A DNA stretch of 64,000 bases. Source: Echiichthys vipera (taxonomy: Eukaryota > Chordata > Actinopteri > Perciformes > Trachinidae). The notes under the pieces were generated by a model. It saw nothing but the letters and a program-made list of their open reading frames with translations. It searched no databases and was not told where the DNA came from. Location of the stretch: NCBI GenBank assembly GCA_963691815.1, contig OY829660.1, positions 5,893,552 to 5,957,551 on the forward strand, written 5' to 3'. Below, piece after piece: positions 12,201 to 25,100 of this stretch (positions are counted from its first letter, which is position 1; each line of letters opens with the position of its first letter). The translations under genes and the position numbers were made by a program.

Positions 12201-15200
12201 TGTAGAGGCCACAGCGTTGAATGACTTCAACACATCTGCGCCCACAGGACATCACTAGTTCCTCACACTGCTCTGGTTTGATCTTGGTCCATTCTTCTTC
12301 AGTCTCTTCCACAGTTAACTAACTGTAGTGGGTTTCTTAGACATTACTTTGTCACCAAGGATTTCCCAGAGATTCTCTATGGGGTTAAGATCTGGACTCT
12401 GGGCTGGACATTTCATTGTTTCAATATTCTTGGTTTAAAGGAACTGTTTAACCTGTTTGGCAGTGTGATAGGGGACATTGTCTTGCATCAAAATTTTAGT
12501 CTGATTGGGAGACAATTGCAGTGGACGTACTGAATGTTGCTGAAGGAGGTTCACATTTGCATTCACCCTGCCATGTAGCTGTACAAGAGGCCCAACTCCT
12601 GCTGCAGAAAACATCCCCCAAACCATGACACTTCCTCCTCCAAATTTAACTGACTTCTTTACACACTTTGGGTTCAGTCTTTCCCCAGTCCTACGCCGAA
12701 CTTAATGTTTCCCATTAGACCCAAATTAATATAACATACTCTCATCACTAAAGTCACTCTGGACCAGTTCTCCTCTTTCCACACAACATGCTCCTTAGCA
12801 AAGACAAGTCTAGCCTTTTTATTCTTCCTGATGATGAGAGGTTTGGTCACTGCAGAGTGGGCTTTCAGTCCAAAAAGTCTTAAACGATGAGACACTGTGT
12901 GCCGAGATAGATCTGTGCCCTGTTCAGCAACATCAGCTGCAGTGTTGAACCGATTCCCCATTGAGAGTCTTTGCATAATCAAAAGTCCTCTCGTGCATTG
13001 TGACTTAAATGAATCTGTGTCCTTGTAAAGTTTCAATATTCTTGAAATCACAGACTTGGAACACACAACCTCTCTTTTTTCAATGGCTTAGGGTCATCCC
13101 TTTGGGGTTCATCTGGACAACCTGCTGGGTTTCAGTCACCTTAGAGCGGCTTGCCATCTTGCAAAGTAACCAGTGGAGCTGCCAGATAAATAAGGCGTGT
13201 CCAACAAATAAGTAAATTGTCACCAGGTACCAGATTAACACTGGGAGGTATCTGAAAGTATTTTTGCTCACAGTTTTTTTTCACAAAATAAAGGATTTTG
13301 TTAAAGTGCCTTGGTTATTTAAAAAAACATGTTAGGACAGCAGTGGTATAGCTACAGCGGCTATTCTATCAAATTCTGAACAATAAAAAACAACAATATT
13401 TCAGAATAAATCAAGTATTTATAATTTGTTCGATAATTTTGATTTCCAGTGTATATGCATTTGAGACTCAACTTTCTTATTGTTAACACACAGGTCCAGG
13501 TTTGGCCTTCATTGCTTATCCTCAGGCAACAGCTATGATGCCTTTGCCTCAGTTGTGGAGTGTCTGCTTCTTCCTGATGCTTATTCTGCTAAGTACTGAC
13601 ACACATGTAAGAATGATTGATTAATTGCATTTGAGTCTGAACGCTAGCTAATGCTCCCATGACACATTTGGATTGGAACATCAGAATGCTCAAAACTTCA
13701 CCTTGGTCGTAATTTAATAAACATTTGTGCCATGGGAACATCATCTAGTGTAGTGACTTTTTTTCCAAACTTACACACATTTTTCTTCCTTGCACCTAGT
13801 ATTTATGGTCTGGATATGTGCTTTTGTAAACTTTTCCACACTTGTACATACAGCAATCCGACTACCTGCTCCTTTCATTTGCCAACAGTTTGTGACAGTG
13901 GAAAGTGTTGTCACCTCTGTGAGCGACTTGTTTCCCAAGCTGTTGCGTAGACCAGTGAGGCAAGAGATCTTTGTCCTTGTCATCTGTTTGTCCTTCTTCC
14001 TCCTGCATCTGACCCTGGTCACTGAGGTGAATAAAATGTTGACGTAAAAGCATATTCAGGAAACATATTTAATGCACAGATGCTTTGAAAGTTTTCCAAA
14101 ATTATGTCTAATATTCAATTGTTGTTCCTTTCCTCTAGGGAGGAATTTACATATTCCAGCTTATTGATTATTACGGTTGCACCAGAGCTTGTCAGAGTTT
14201 TATGGCTGTATGTCAATGCCTGGCTATGGGATGGGTTTTCGGTGAGTAAAACACATTCACGAATTAGCTTAATTCATTTTGTGTATGTGTTTTCGGCTAT
14301 CTATGAAAAAGAATACCATGATAGTCAGACAGTCTTTCTATTTTTGCTTATCCAGATAATAAAGTAGACAAGACCAGCAATACAAGCACATAAAGCACTG
14401 GGGATAGCAGAGGTATACAATTGTGCGTAAACAGCATAAGTGTGCGGCATTGATGACCGATGTTGTTGCCCGAAAGGAGCAGGTACAAAGAAAATGGGAT
14501 AGGGCCCAGAATGCTTCCCTGCGGAACTCCTCTCATAATGAGTATAAAGTGTTTACTATGTTCAGCTTTTAAATGTATGTTATTCAGATAACATGTTGGT
14601 TAAGATTGGTTTTGGATCCCTATTCATGTTTTATCCATGATGTTCTTTTTCCTGGAAAAGGCATAAAACCTGAAATGAAACAGTCTAGTTGAAAAAGTTT
14701 GATTGGAAAGGGGTCTTTAGCACACATGGATGACTTCATTTTGCTAATGGAAACACTGATTTAATCTTTGGTACTCATCTTGAAAGATATAATTCTAGAT
14801 TGAGATATGGTAAGATCCAAAACTGTATCTTTAATTGCAAAATCTTTACATTTTAGAAATAAGAATCATACATAGTTAAGAAAATTGCCAATTAAACAAA
14901 ACAACAACAACAACAACTCCCTGTATCTGAGGGAGAGTTTTCAAGTAATTTCCATAAGAGAAATACTCTTTTTAAACACTCTATTTTGAAAATATTTACT
15001 ATAAACTAAACAACATAGCTTTGGACCCATTATCTGAATCTGAACAAATCTATTAATTCATTGAACAGATTGCACTGCTGTCTTGATCACACTCTTGTCT
15101 CAATATCAGTATTTTGCAGTATAATTCAAATAAATATAACATTTTAAAATCTGAACTTCCATCAGGGGCTGACCGCTTTGCTAACATCATTGAGGACATG

Positions 15201-16809
15201 ACAGGACAAAGAGCATCGGTTTTCTTTAAACTGTGCTGGAAATACATCATTCCTCTGCTGTCACTGGTGAGTAACAAACGTTGTTACACCTTATGTTTGG
15301 CCCTCCTCAAATGTCACCAAGGATTTCACATACTGTACTTTTCTTAACCGTAGGAATTTCCTTGCTGACTTTATTTGAATATGTCAATTCAATGCAATTT
15401 TATTTATCGTGCCAAATCAAAACAAAAGTTATCTACAGACACTTTACATAAAGGCTAGGTCTAGACCACACTATGACTCATTTATGATTTACAGAGACCC
15501 AGCAATTCCTCCATGAGCAGCAGCAAGTTGCAACATCTATACACAGTATTTATGAAGCAATCTTGTGCACAGTGGCAATGAAAACCTTCAATTTTACATA
15601 TCCACCTACCAGCATCATCAGCTGGAAAAATGTGACTAACCTTCGATAGCCCTCTAAGCTAGAAATGCGCTTAATAATGTGGCGAGGTGGTAGCTAAGGG
15701 TGAGTGTTGCCGAACAAAGATGAGACCGTCCTGCCACAATAAGTACAAGTCCCTAAGTACAAGTCCACATTTAGTCTGTTGTAATTAACGTTGCTGCAAT
15801 TAAAGTCTTAGGCTATGTCCACGCTGATAACAATTTTGTTTTAAGATGCATATTTCTTGTTCTGCTTGTGCCCGGCGTCCAAACTACTCCCGCGTTTCCA
15901 AGTCCCTAAAACGGAGACCTTGGGAAGAGCTGCTGACCCCATTTTAGTAAGAAAACTCCAGGGTTGCGCTTGTCAGTCATTCCCTGATTTGCAGTGGCCC
16001 TATCATGTGACCCTTCACGTGATGACATAAGCCTTGACTACTTGTGGATAAAACAACATGAATTCAACAAATTACAGCTGTTTCTGACCTTGTTATTATT
16101 GCTAGATTTTTAGTCGGTTAAATTCTGCATTTTATAATGCCATTAATGCCTAAATGCACAGGAGGCAAACTATTATTCAAACAATTCACGTGTCCAGCTG
16201 CATTATCAGCCCTACACTCTGCTCACGCTGTTTAACAGTGAATAACACATTTATTTCACATTTTGTTTTGTAATCCTCACAGATTTCCTTTATTCTTTAC
16301 CTGGTTGATTACAAATACATTAAGATCAATGACTGGTACATTTATCCTGATTGGGCACACACACTCGGATGGACCATGTCCCTCTCCTCTGTTCTCATGG
16401 TGCCACTGTGGGCAGCTGGGCAGATGTGTTGGACAGCAGGATCCTTCAGACAGGTCAGTTTGAAATCCTCTATCATGAGAAGTGCCAACAACAAAACAAA
16501 ACCCCAACAGTATCCTCATAACCTATTCAAGAAGTGCATGACAGGTGGACAGATGTGAATATACTTCATGTGGTAAATTTGTATTAATCAAAATCACTTC
16601 AGTGTCCCCTGCACAATAGTGCTCACTTTACCTTTTATTATGATTGTGACATTTGTGCGTAAGCTTACTCTCTTATCTCGTTCTTTCCTGCATCCCAGCG
16701 TTTGTCCATCCTTTGTCGTCCTGCTGAAGATGTAGCCTGGCAGAAGGAAAGCGTAAACCTGAATGAAGAGGGAGCAACAGTCGGGCTGACGACGTCTCCA
16801 ATGACGTGA
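9298..16809 (+). CDS. slc6a13-like: SLC6 Na+/Cl- transporter, GABA/taurine type, copy 2
   Basis: Tandem paralogue of the gene at 598-6568, same strand, 2.7 kb downstream of its stop. Exons: 9298-9454, 9553-9687, 9804-9941, 10192-10288, 10891-11023, 11143-11277, 11531-11634, 11787-11911, 13494-13606, 13889-14026, 14139-14241, 15166-15266, 16283-16453, 16699-16809 (TGA). They sum to 586 codons. Twelve of the 14 exons equal copy 1 in length; exon 4 is one codon shorter and exon 14 one codon longer. The NSS signature (W41 onward), Y59, Y113, Q273, S277, N309 and S313 are kept, as are the unusual N33 and D377-T-H. Loop 2 carries four sequons. Exon 4 has an alternative in-frame acceptor at about 10100 that would add about 31 residues; I prefer 10192 because it matches copy 1. 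Intron 8 holds a complete-length Tc1/mariner element. No disabling change seen. Expected role is Na+/Cl--driven uptake of GABA, taurine, betaine or a related solute; substrate not provable here. Confidence 0.93.
11949..13451 (-). mobile_element. Tc1/mariner element, full length, inactive
   Basis: A 1503-bp element in intron 8 of SLC6 copy 2. It begins CACTGGAG and ends with the reverse complement (CCAGTG), and has imperfect terminal inverted repeats of about 180 bp. It is flanked by TA at 11947-11948 and 13452-13453, the classic Tc1/mariner target duplication. Orientation is given by the transposase remnant on the minus strand. Confidence 0.9.
12290..13156 (-). pseudogene. Tc1/mariner transposase pseudogene
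   Basis: The minus strand starts MASRSKVTETQQVVQMNPKG at 13156 and soon meets a stop. A helix-turn-helix part follows in another frame (ILKLYKDTD, HTVSHRLRLFGL), and then a DDE part with GMFSAAGVGPL and LMQDNVPYHTA, which carries the second catalytic Asp. At least two frame breaks make it non-functional. It lies inside the element at 11949-13451. Confidence 0.85.
14345..14545 (-). mobile_element. LINE reverse transcriptase scrap
   Basis: In intron 11 of SLC6 copy 2. The minus frame contains RGVPQGSILGPIPFSLYLL, the conserved RT block 4 of L2-like LINEs. A short isolated remnant. Confidence 0.65.
15385..15545 (-). repeat. Dispersed fish repeat (LINE 3' part) in intron 12
   Basis: Contains CAATTTTATTTATCGTGCC and CAGAGACCCAGCAATTCCTC, matching the longer copy at 43683-44540. 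Intron 12 of SLC6 copy 2 otherwise shows nothing recognisable to 16282, apart from a GGCTATGTCCACGCTGATAA segment near 15810 that resembles the start of a fish MITE. Confidence 0.6.
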
Positions 16810-16934
16810 TGTTTAATATGACCCGCAGTCACGTTAACTAGACATTTCAGATGTCATATAAGCTTCAATGTAGTGTTGCTAGTAGCAGTAGAAGTAATAG
16901 TAGTAGTTTGGGATATCAAGCTCAAACGACAACA

Positions 16935-16940
16935 ATTAAA
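16935..16940 (+). terminator. Possible poly(A) signal (ATTAAA), SLC6 copy 2
   Basis: The common variant hexamer ATTAAA lies about 125 bp after the stop of the second SLC6 gene. I saw no canonical AATAAA between the stop and this point. Confidence 0.35.
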
Positions 16941-18169
16941 ACTGATTGACTATTTCAAAGACATCAAGCTGGCACAAGGTGGAGATCAGCAACATCACGG
17001 GGTGCACCATCTCTGTGAAACTTGACTGGGATTACGATTAACATGGGTTTTAAAATAAGGGTAAAAACATTCTTTATCTCCTTGTGATGCAGAAGTTTTC
17101 TTTATCTTTGCATGCGATGTACAGCCCTGTATACCTTGTGAAGATACTTCCCTTTATCCTGTTATACAAGTGGGACTGAAATTTATAATTATGACTCAGT
17201 GAAATTTATAATTATGACTCTGTGTAACTCAAAGCACAGGACGAGTCGCCCTTGTGCCACTTAAACCTCATGGCAGCTGGGCTGTTTGCAGTATCTGTAT
17301 TTAAACTCTACAGAACCGGACCTCGGGGGCGATCTTGCAGACGGGAGCCGTTTGTGCATGCGTCTGGAAGACAGCTTCCTCGCAAGGAAATGATTTGGAT
17401 TAAACTCACATGGAGAGGCCAATCTTACTGTTTCTTCATCTTTCTTGATTGACCCTTATTGACTCAATTTCCCACTCGTGGATCATGCACGAATATTTGA
17501 TTATCTTAACTTTCTCATACTTTTTTTCATAAGGTGGGTTCTTACAAGTGTGCCACATCAACATCAGCAAACACACCTAACTTCAGGTAACGTTTAAATG
17601 ACCCGCGTTACCTCGATGAACACCACCTGTGCATGAACAAGCGCTCGTTATGGAGGTGTGTAATGTTGAAAAGACCTAAAACACCCAAAGATGCCTCAGA
17701 AATACATAACTTTATTTTTTATCGAGCACAATGCCAAACAGTCCACGGATGATCGTGAGTTTGTGCTGTTTATAAATGATAAATTGATGATCTGGGTTTT
17801 TAGGACGGTTGGTCCAACAAAGCATGCGAGTTGATTCTAATATTTCGAAGTGAATGATGAAATGAAAAAAAAACAGATACTGGAAATAATCATTCGTTGC
17901 CATCCCAGCTCTTATGACTGTAGTGAGGATACTCGACTCTCCAGATCGGCACTGAAGTTTGAGTGTTCACGCGTAGGTTGAACCCACACAATGATTTATT
18001 AACATGCTGCTGATACATTCTGGACTAGATAGCTTCTCTCCTCTCTGTTTGTATCATTCATGTCTCATCAATGCATGTTACTAATTCAGCTTCTTCCCCA
18101 GAGTTGTTTGTGCTTTGTCGTCTCGCAGGTCTCTGCTGATCGTGGTGGTGCCTGCTGCCGTGGTCCTGC

Positions 18170-18575
18170 ATGACGCTTCCTGCTACTCTTATAATCTATA
18201 ACCTTAGCTGTGCTTGTTTCTACTATTCTGCTGTATTAACTGCCATAACATATAAGTCATATTCACATTACTGTGGATATTATTATAGTTACTGGAAGTG
18301 TGTCTGTCTCTGTCTTTTCTCTCTCCTTTTCTTCCTCCCCAACCGGTGCAGACAGATGTGCGTCCTCCACAGAGCTGGGTCTGTCTGACGTTCCTGTCTG
18401 TTATAGGGAAGGTTTTCCTTGCCACCGTACTCTACGGGGGAATTGTTGGGTCTCTGTAAATCATAAATAAGTCATAGAGTGTGGTCTTTACCTACTCTGT
18501 AAAGTGACCTGAGCTAACTTCTGTTATGTTTTGTCACTATAAATAAAATTGAATTGAATTGAAATTGAATTAGAT
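18170..18575 (+). repeat. Dispersed fish repeat (LINE 3' part)
   Basis: Runs from about TCCTGCTACTCTTATAATCT to an ATTGAATTGAATTGAA tail. It is the reverse complement of the family copy at 43683-44540. It lies between the 3' ends of SLC6 copy 2 and pold3, which converge here. The remainder of 16941-18169 shows no gene. Confidence 0.65.
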
Positions 18576-18867
18576 TACACTGGCCCAAGATGGTTAATTT
18601 GAGGTTTTAAACCAATTGATTCAGAGCCAGTCAGTAGTGTAACTTATTTGAAATGCCATTTGGTTACACTTGTATGACTAACCTAAAATAAAATAGAAAA
18701 CATTGGTGCATCCCTTAATTAATTAATTAATAATAAAGGATCTGCTTTATTCTTGTAACAGCTAATTACTGTATTTCTGTATGCTACAGTCATAAACCAT
18801 GTCAACCTTCTACACACATCCTTGAGTCTATTCAGAGGAGAAACACTTTTTGTTTTAGTATTTAATG

Positions 18868-18873
18868 TTTATT
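18868..18873 (-). terminator. Poly(A) signal, pold3
   Basis: AATAAA on the minus strand, about 230 bp beyond the pold3 stop codon; a further AATAAA lies near 18746. Either could end the transcript. Confidence 0.5.
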
Positions 18874-19103
18874 GACTAGAACATGTATTCACAGCTGGTG
18901 ATGGTAAGGTGAAAAATAAAATGGTCGTCATCCTGCTTTGGACTTGTCCATGGAGTTGGTCCTTTTGAGAAGTGATTTGCATTCCATAATTGTCCCCGTG
19001 ATGCGCTTCAGCTTCCACTTTTACCAAAAGAGCATTGCAGAGAGTCTGCAGCAGTGCTTGTTGTTCCTCGGGGGAGAAGAAAAGGGTCCGACGCTGTCCT
19101 CCA

Positions 19104-22100
19104 TCACTTCTTTTGGAAAAATCCCATAATTGACGCCTGTTTAGATCCTTTGTTTACATTTGCGGATGTTTTCTTCTGACTTCTCTTCTCGTCGTGTTTG
19201 TTACTCGCCGGTACTTTTGCAGGGACGGGAACTTTCGGAGCTTGTTTGGTGGCCTGAACGTCATCTTCTGTTTCAGAGTACGATTCACTCTCGTAGCCTT
19301 TCTCAGTCACTGTGGGGAAAAAACAAGAATTACATGCAGTATGCATCGAACAAACTTAATCTAGATCAAGATTTTCAGTCGTCTGTCTGCCTTTCATACC
19401 GATGCATCCTTCCTCGTCTACAAAGGTCTGAGATTTCAGGACTCGTCTCCTCTTCCTCGTCTTCATCTCAGAGTTCCCCTGCTGTTGGAAAAAAAGACAG
19501 AAAAATGTGAATTCTCAGTTAAATATTCAGTGTACATAAACTTTTCATCAAAAGTACATTATAGCACTTTTCGAGTGGTTTCTTAAACCGGTTCCCTTCA
19601 AAACGATTTAAACCAGTTTGGCACAGAACCATTTAAATCAAGGATTTATTTCGGCAACTAAGGGCATTGCACAATGGACACCACTGATGGTGAACACCAG
19701 CTATCGTCCTGTTGCAGTTTGGAAGTGTTTTTTTTCCCAGGCTCCTGACTGATTTATTTTTGGTTTAATTGCTCGGAATGGTTCAAAATCCGGTGCAGGG
19801 ATTCTGTTCCCTGTTGGTTGCAAAGCACAATCAGTGGAATAAATGGATTTTATATTTCCTTGACTTTTGTCTGATATCACATCAACACTGCAATACTGAC
19901 ACTTACATGTGAATGTGAAACGGACACGACTTCCTTCTTAGGACTTGGTGATGGTTCTCTTGTTTTCATCTGCTGTGGAGAATCTGGAATGACTGAAGAG
20001 GTGAACAGCGATTAGTCTTCTATAATTTCTCTTAAAAAGGATTTTGAAATTACTCCTTTTCACAGTCGCTTCCCGCTCTCCCTTCCCTGTGGTCAATTGT
20101 CAAAATCCTTTTTGCTCCATCGTCCCCTCACTCGTGAACATGATCCCGAGGTACTTGAACTCCTTCACTTGGGGTAAGTACTCATTCCCTACCTGGAGTA
20201 AGCAATCCACCGGTTTCCTGCTGAGAGCCATATTCACATTACTATAGGTATTAATATAGTTGTTACTTTTGTGGTTGTTTGCATCTCTAGGATCGTCTGT
20301 CTGTCTCCCTGTCTTATCTTTCTTCCTTCCCAACTGCTCAAGACAGATGTCCGTCCTCCATTGAGCTGGGTCTGTTAGACGTTCCTGCTGTTAAAAGGAA
20401 GGTTTCCGTGGCCGCTGTGTGCACGAGATTGCTGAATAAATACTGTATAATATAATTAGTATAATTAGTGCGACTTGTTGCTGCTCATAGAGGAATTGTT
20501 GGGTCTCTGTAAATCATGAATACGTCAGAGTGTGGTCTTCACCTACTCTATATGTTAAGTGTCTTGAGATAACTTATGTGTTATGATCTGGCACTGTAAA
20601 TTGAATTGAAAGTAGATGGCTTACCATCTTCATCGCTGCTGTCTGGTTCAGGCTTCTTAATCCTTCGTCTCTTTTTCTTGTCCATTTTCTCCTCCTCGCT
20701 GTCAGAATCCTCAATTCGCTTAGATTTGCTTCAACAAGAGGAAGACTTATTTGAATATACACAGGAGATCATAATTGGAAAACAAATTATTAATACATAA
20801 CAATCCACTGTGGCTATACCACTACTGTAGCATAATTTTCAAACAACCAAGGCACTTCAACAAAACCTTTATTTTGTAGAAATAAATAAATTTGTGAGCA
20901 AAATGAGAGAACTGTAACCATTGTGTAAGCAGAGAAGATTTAAACAATGTTTTCTTTGGGCTATAAGATTCAAAAATGAATAGGAAGTGTAGAGGCCACA
21001 GCTTTGAATGACTTCAGCACATCTGCGCCCACAGGACATCACAGATCTGGACTTTGGCGCTTCCTCCTCCAAATTTTACTGACTTCTTTACACACTTTGG
21101 GTTCAGTCTTTCTCCAGTCCTACACCAAACATAATGTTTCCCATCAGACCCAAATAAACTGAACGTCCTCTCATCACTGAAGTCACTCTGGACCAGTTCT
21201 CCTCTATCCACAAAACATTCTCCTCAGCAAAGGCAAGTCTAGCCTTTGTATTCTTTCTGCTGATGAGAGCTTTGGTCACTGCAGAATAGGCTTACAGTCA
21301 ATTGTCTTAAATGGTGAGACACTTTGTGCCGAGACAGATCCTTGTCCTGTTCAGCACTGAACTGGGGAGCAACTTCAGCTGCAGTGTTGAACTAATTCCC
21401 CATTCTGAGTCTTTGCATAAACATGTCCTCCATCCTTCCTGTGCACTTGTTTTATGTGGATCAATGAATCTGTGTCCTTATAAAGTTTCGATTTTAAAAT
21501 CGCCGACTGTGAACGCCCAACCTCTCTGTGATGGCTGAGAGGATCATCCCTTTGGCCTTCATCTGGACAACCTGCTGTCTCAGGGTTTTAGTCTCCTTAG
21601 AGCAGCTCGCCCATCTTTGCAAAGTAACCAGATTAACACCAATAACTGGTATCTGTTCTCTAATTTTGATCACTTTTTTTCCCCACAATATAAAGGTTTT
21701 TGTTGAAGTGCTGTGGTTATTTAAAAAAACATGCTAGCACAGCAGTGGTATAGCCATAGATCCTTCAGTGTATTTATAGCCATATTTGACTTTGGTGAAC
21801 CACGTCCTTCATCACTATGAAATCAATTATTTAATCTGAAATAATCCATACTCAAAGCCTTTTCACCTGAACACTCACACACAGCCCTACCTCCTGGAGT
21901 CTTTCTTGGTGTCTTTAGGCGGCTCGACTGCAGCAGCAACAGCAGCCCTTTTTTTTTCAGGCGGTGAACTCTGATGTTGTTGCTCTGCTGAGGATGATGA
22001 CTGTGCTGCTTCCTCCTGCTTCACAGTTTTGTCGGACTTCTCTGAAGAAGTGAGGAGAGTTCAGTGATTAGATACAGTCAGCACACCAGCCCACACTTTT

Positions 22101-25100
22101 TAAAGTTTTTTAAATGCCATTGCATTTTTAAAACACGAGTCGTGCTTGCCTGTCATGCCAAAATTCCTTGGTTCAAGCATTTACTGTCTGTTAGGGGTTA
22201 TCTAAAGGTAATGAGGTGATGACGTTACTCACTTGCTGCTTGGCTCCCAAAGAAGTTCACCATAGGATTGGCCTTTGTGGCTGGTTTGCTTTTGGGGGCA
22301 TCAACCTAAAATTCCAAACGCAGTAATATAAAACTACAGCAGTCACTCTGCTACCGTAGCTCATTGCTTTGTAAACAGCAGTTTATCACACAAATGAACC
22401 ACCAAGCCTTACCACTGGTGTATCCTCCTTTTGCTCTGACTTAACCTCTTTGCTACTGCCCTGGTCCTTAGGGGCAGTCTTATTTGCAAACATTCCCATG
22501 ATGCCTTTCTGTGGCTTGGTGGGAGGTTTTGAAGCCATATTTGCAACCCCATTCATTCCAGATTTTTTGTTTTCAGGCTGAGGTGAAGGAGCTTGCTGGA
22601 TATCTCTTGCCTGGTGCAGCTCCAGAGAAGACATGGGCACTGCGCTGGCACAGCGGATCGCACTGTATCTGCAAACAAACAAAGGGAACAAGTCAACACT
22701 TTCAGGAAAACAATTAAATATATTTTTCTTTCTTTCTCTCTGAAACCTGTGGACTGCTGCCGGGCTACTTTATTTACAAGCTACTACTACCCTGAACTAC
22801 AGTACACAGTTGTGGTGGTACAACAAAACCCTGTTCCACTCTTTGGTGGTAAAAATCCTGGAATGGTGGCTGGAGGGGTGCCAGTTCATCTCCTGGGCAC
22901 TGCCGAGGTGCTGCTGAGCAAGGCACTGAACCCCCACTTGCTGGGGTTGCGATCCATTTGGCAGCCCCCTCGCTCTGACATCGCTCCATTAATTGCATGT
23001 ATAAAGTTCCTGTTTGTGCATGTGTGTATAATTTGGCATGTATGTGCGTGTAACGTGATTATTAATAAAATAACGGAGTGAAAAAAAAATGAACATCCCC
23101 TTTCGGAAGGAATAAAGGAATTCTTCTTCTTCTTCTTCTTCTTCTTCTAGCAGTGGGCTAGCTAGTTAGCGAGCTCATGCTAGTTAGCGAGCTCATGCTT
23201 CCATGAAAGCAGTGCCAGAACACCAGCATAGCTGCATTGTTACGGGTGACTACGTTGTTACTACGGCAACCCATGCAGAGAGGGCAGTGATGTCTAAACA
23301 CAAATCCGTTAGTTGAAGTAATAATCAACAGATTCATCGATTATCAAAACTTCCCAATGACCACCGTCGCTAACAAGGGCTTTCTGAAAGTCACACAGAG
23401 AACCTGTAAGCAAAAATATGGAGATACGGATATCTACAAACCTGCTGCAGTTCTTAAGATTATCTTTCACGGCATCGTAGTCAACGCTGTATAGGGGGCC
23501 GCTGTCTTTCAGTAAAGCTTTCTGAACACTGTAGACATGGACACTGACTATTAAGCTCATCTTGGATTTGGCATCTGTAAAAGAAAACACCAGAGGTCAG
23601 ATGTAAATAAACATACTGACGAACACAGATAATAACCAAAAAACAAGTATAATTTAAGTTTGCAACCAAGAGGCTAAAAGCAACAGCTACAAACAGCCAA
23701 TAACGCTGCACAGTTACAGAGTAAACACCGGTGATCTAGGAAACATATTTACACACCTTCTAACTGGTCCTCTTTGACCACTGACACCTTGTGACTCTGA
23801 AAGGAAGGAGAACAACACAACACAACACAACACAACACAAAATAGGATTAAATCTTTGCATACTTTGTGCAAAACACCCAAACTGGTCTTGTTATTTTAT
23901 TGTCTCTCTCACCGTTTGGCCATTGTCCACACACTTCCCCGAAACCAGATAGGTGGCATGGAGTTGAGCAGAACTTTCCTTCCTCTTGTGATCCAAATAA
24001 TGGTAAAGCATTCTGAAAAGAGACATACATTTTAATTGTTTAAGTCTTATAAAAAGGTTCTCAGCTACCGTATTAACTCTGATTTTAATTATATTGGTAA
24101 TGGGGAGCGACATCATCATGACACAGTGTAATCCAAAATAATTCATATTGATACATCACGCATGACCTGCATAACTTCCTCCACACTTATCCACTTGCAG
24201 CATGCGGTTATGTTTTACATACATGTCAGTACATACTGTAAGACCCTTAGAAAAGGTGCCAGTAGACCCAGGGCCATGCAATAAACACAAAATTCACGTG
24301 TAAGCCTTTTCCCCACACATAAACAGGTATTTATAAAGGAAGAAAGTGCAGCTGAATGACAAAAGAAGGGTTGAACAAGGGTCGGAAAACTCTAGTCCTG
24401 AGTGAGAAAGAGCTAGATCCAATTAGTTACTACAAGTATGCGGTGATGCAGTGGTTGAGATTCCTGTCACCTAGCGTAAAAAGTAAGTCTCTGATGCTTT
24501 TCTATCCAAGTCTTAGTGTGAAAATACATATTTGGTTTGTCCCCATTACTGCACACCACCAACAGCCCGAGGAGAGGTACCACTCACTGTTTGGCTGTGT
24601 TGACATGGACTCCCAGGGTGAGACTCAGCCATTTGTAGGTCACCTGTTAAAAGACAACACAACCACATTGGTGCTTGCCACATGAATGTCGCAGCTGGGA
24701 GAAACAGACAATAACAATTACCATTTTTATTTGTAATTACGATTTAAACAAAGGCAGTTAGTAACGACTGTCAGGCCGAGTTGCAGTTAACGTTAGCTAC
24801 TAAGGTTATGACGTTACAGTAACGTATGTAACTTGAACCGAGCTAGCTAACCTACCCATCTTTGTAAAGTTAGCCTTTTTGTTTCTATCATTACACAAGA
24901 TAAATATGTACCGTTAGCACCTCTGGGACTTTTCAAGCATCGACTCTTATTCAACATCTGATAGCCTATAAACCTACAGCCCTGTGTGCAATTGGCGGTT
25001 ACAAGCAGTCACGTTAACTGAAACTAGCTATAAACAATCACGTTTTTGTTTAATTCAAGAGCTTTTTTCTGGATCACTCATAAGCCGAATTCTTCACAAG

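Noticed and set aside
22593..23081. Plus-strand 162-codon ORF inside pold3 intron 5
   Set aside because: It overlaps pold3 exon 6 antisense and a SINE-like repeat; low-complexity translation without a domain.
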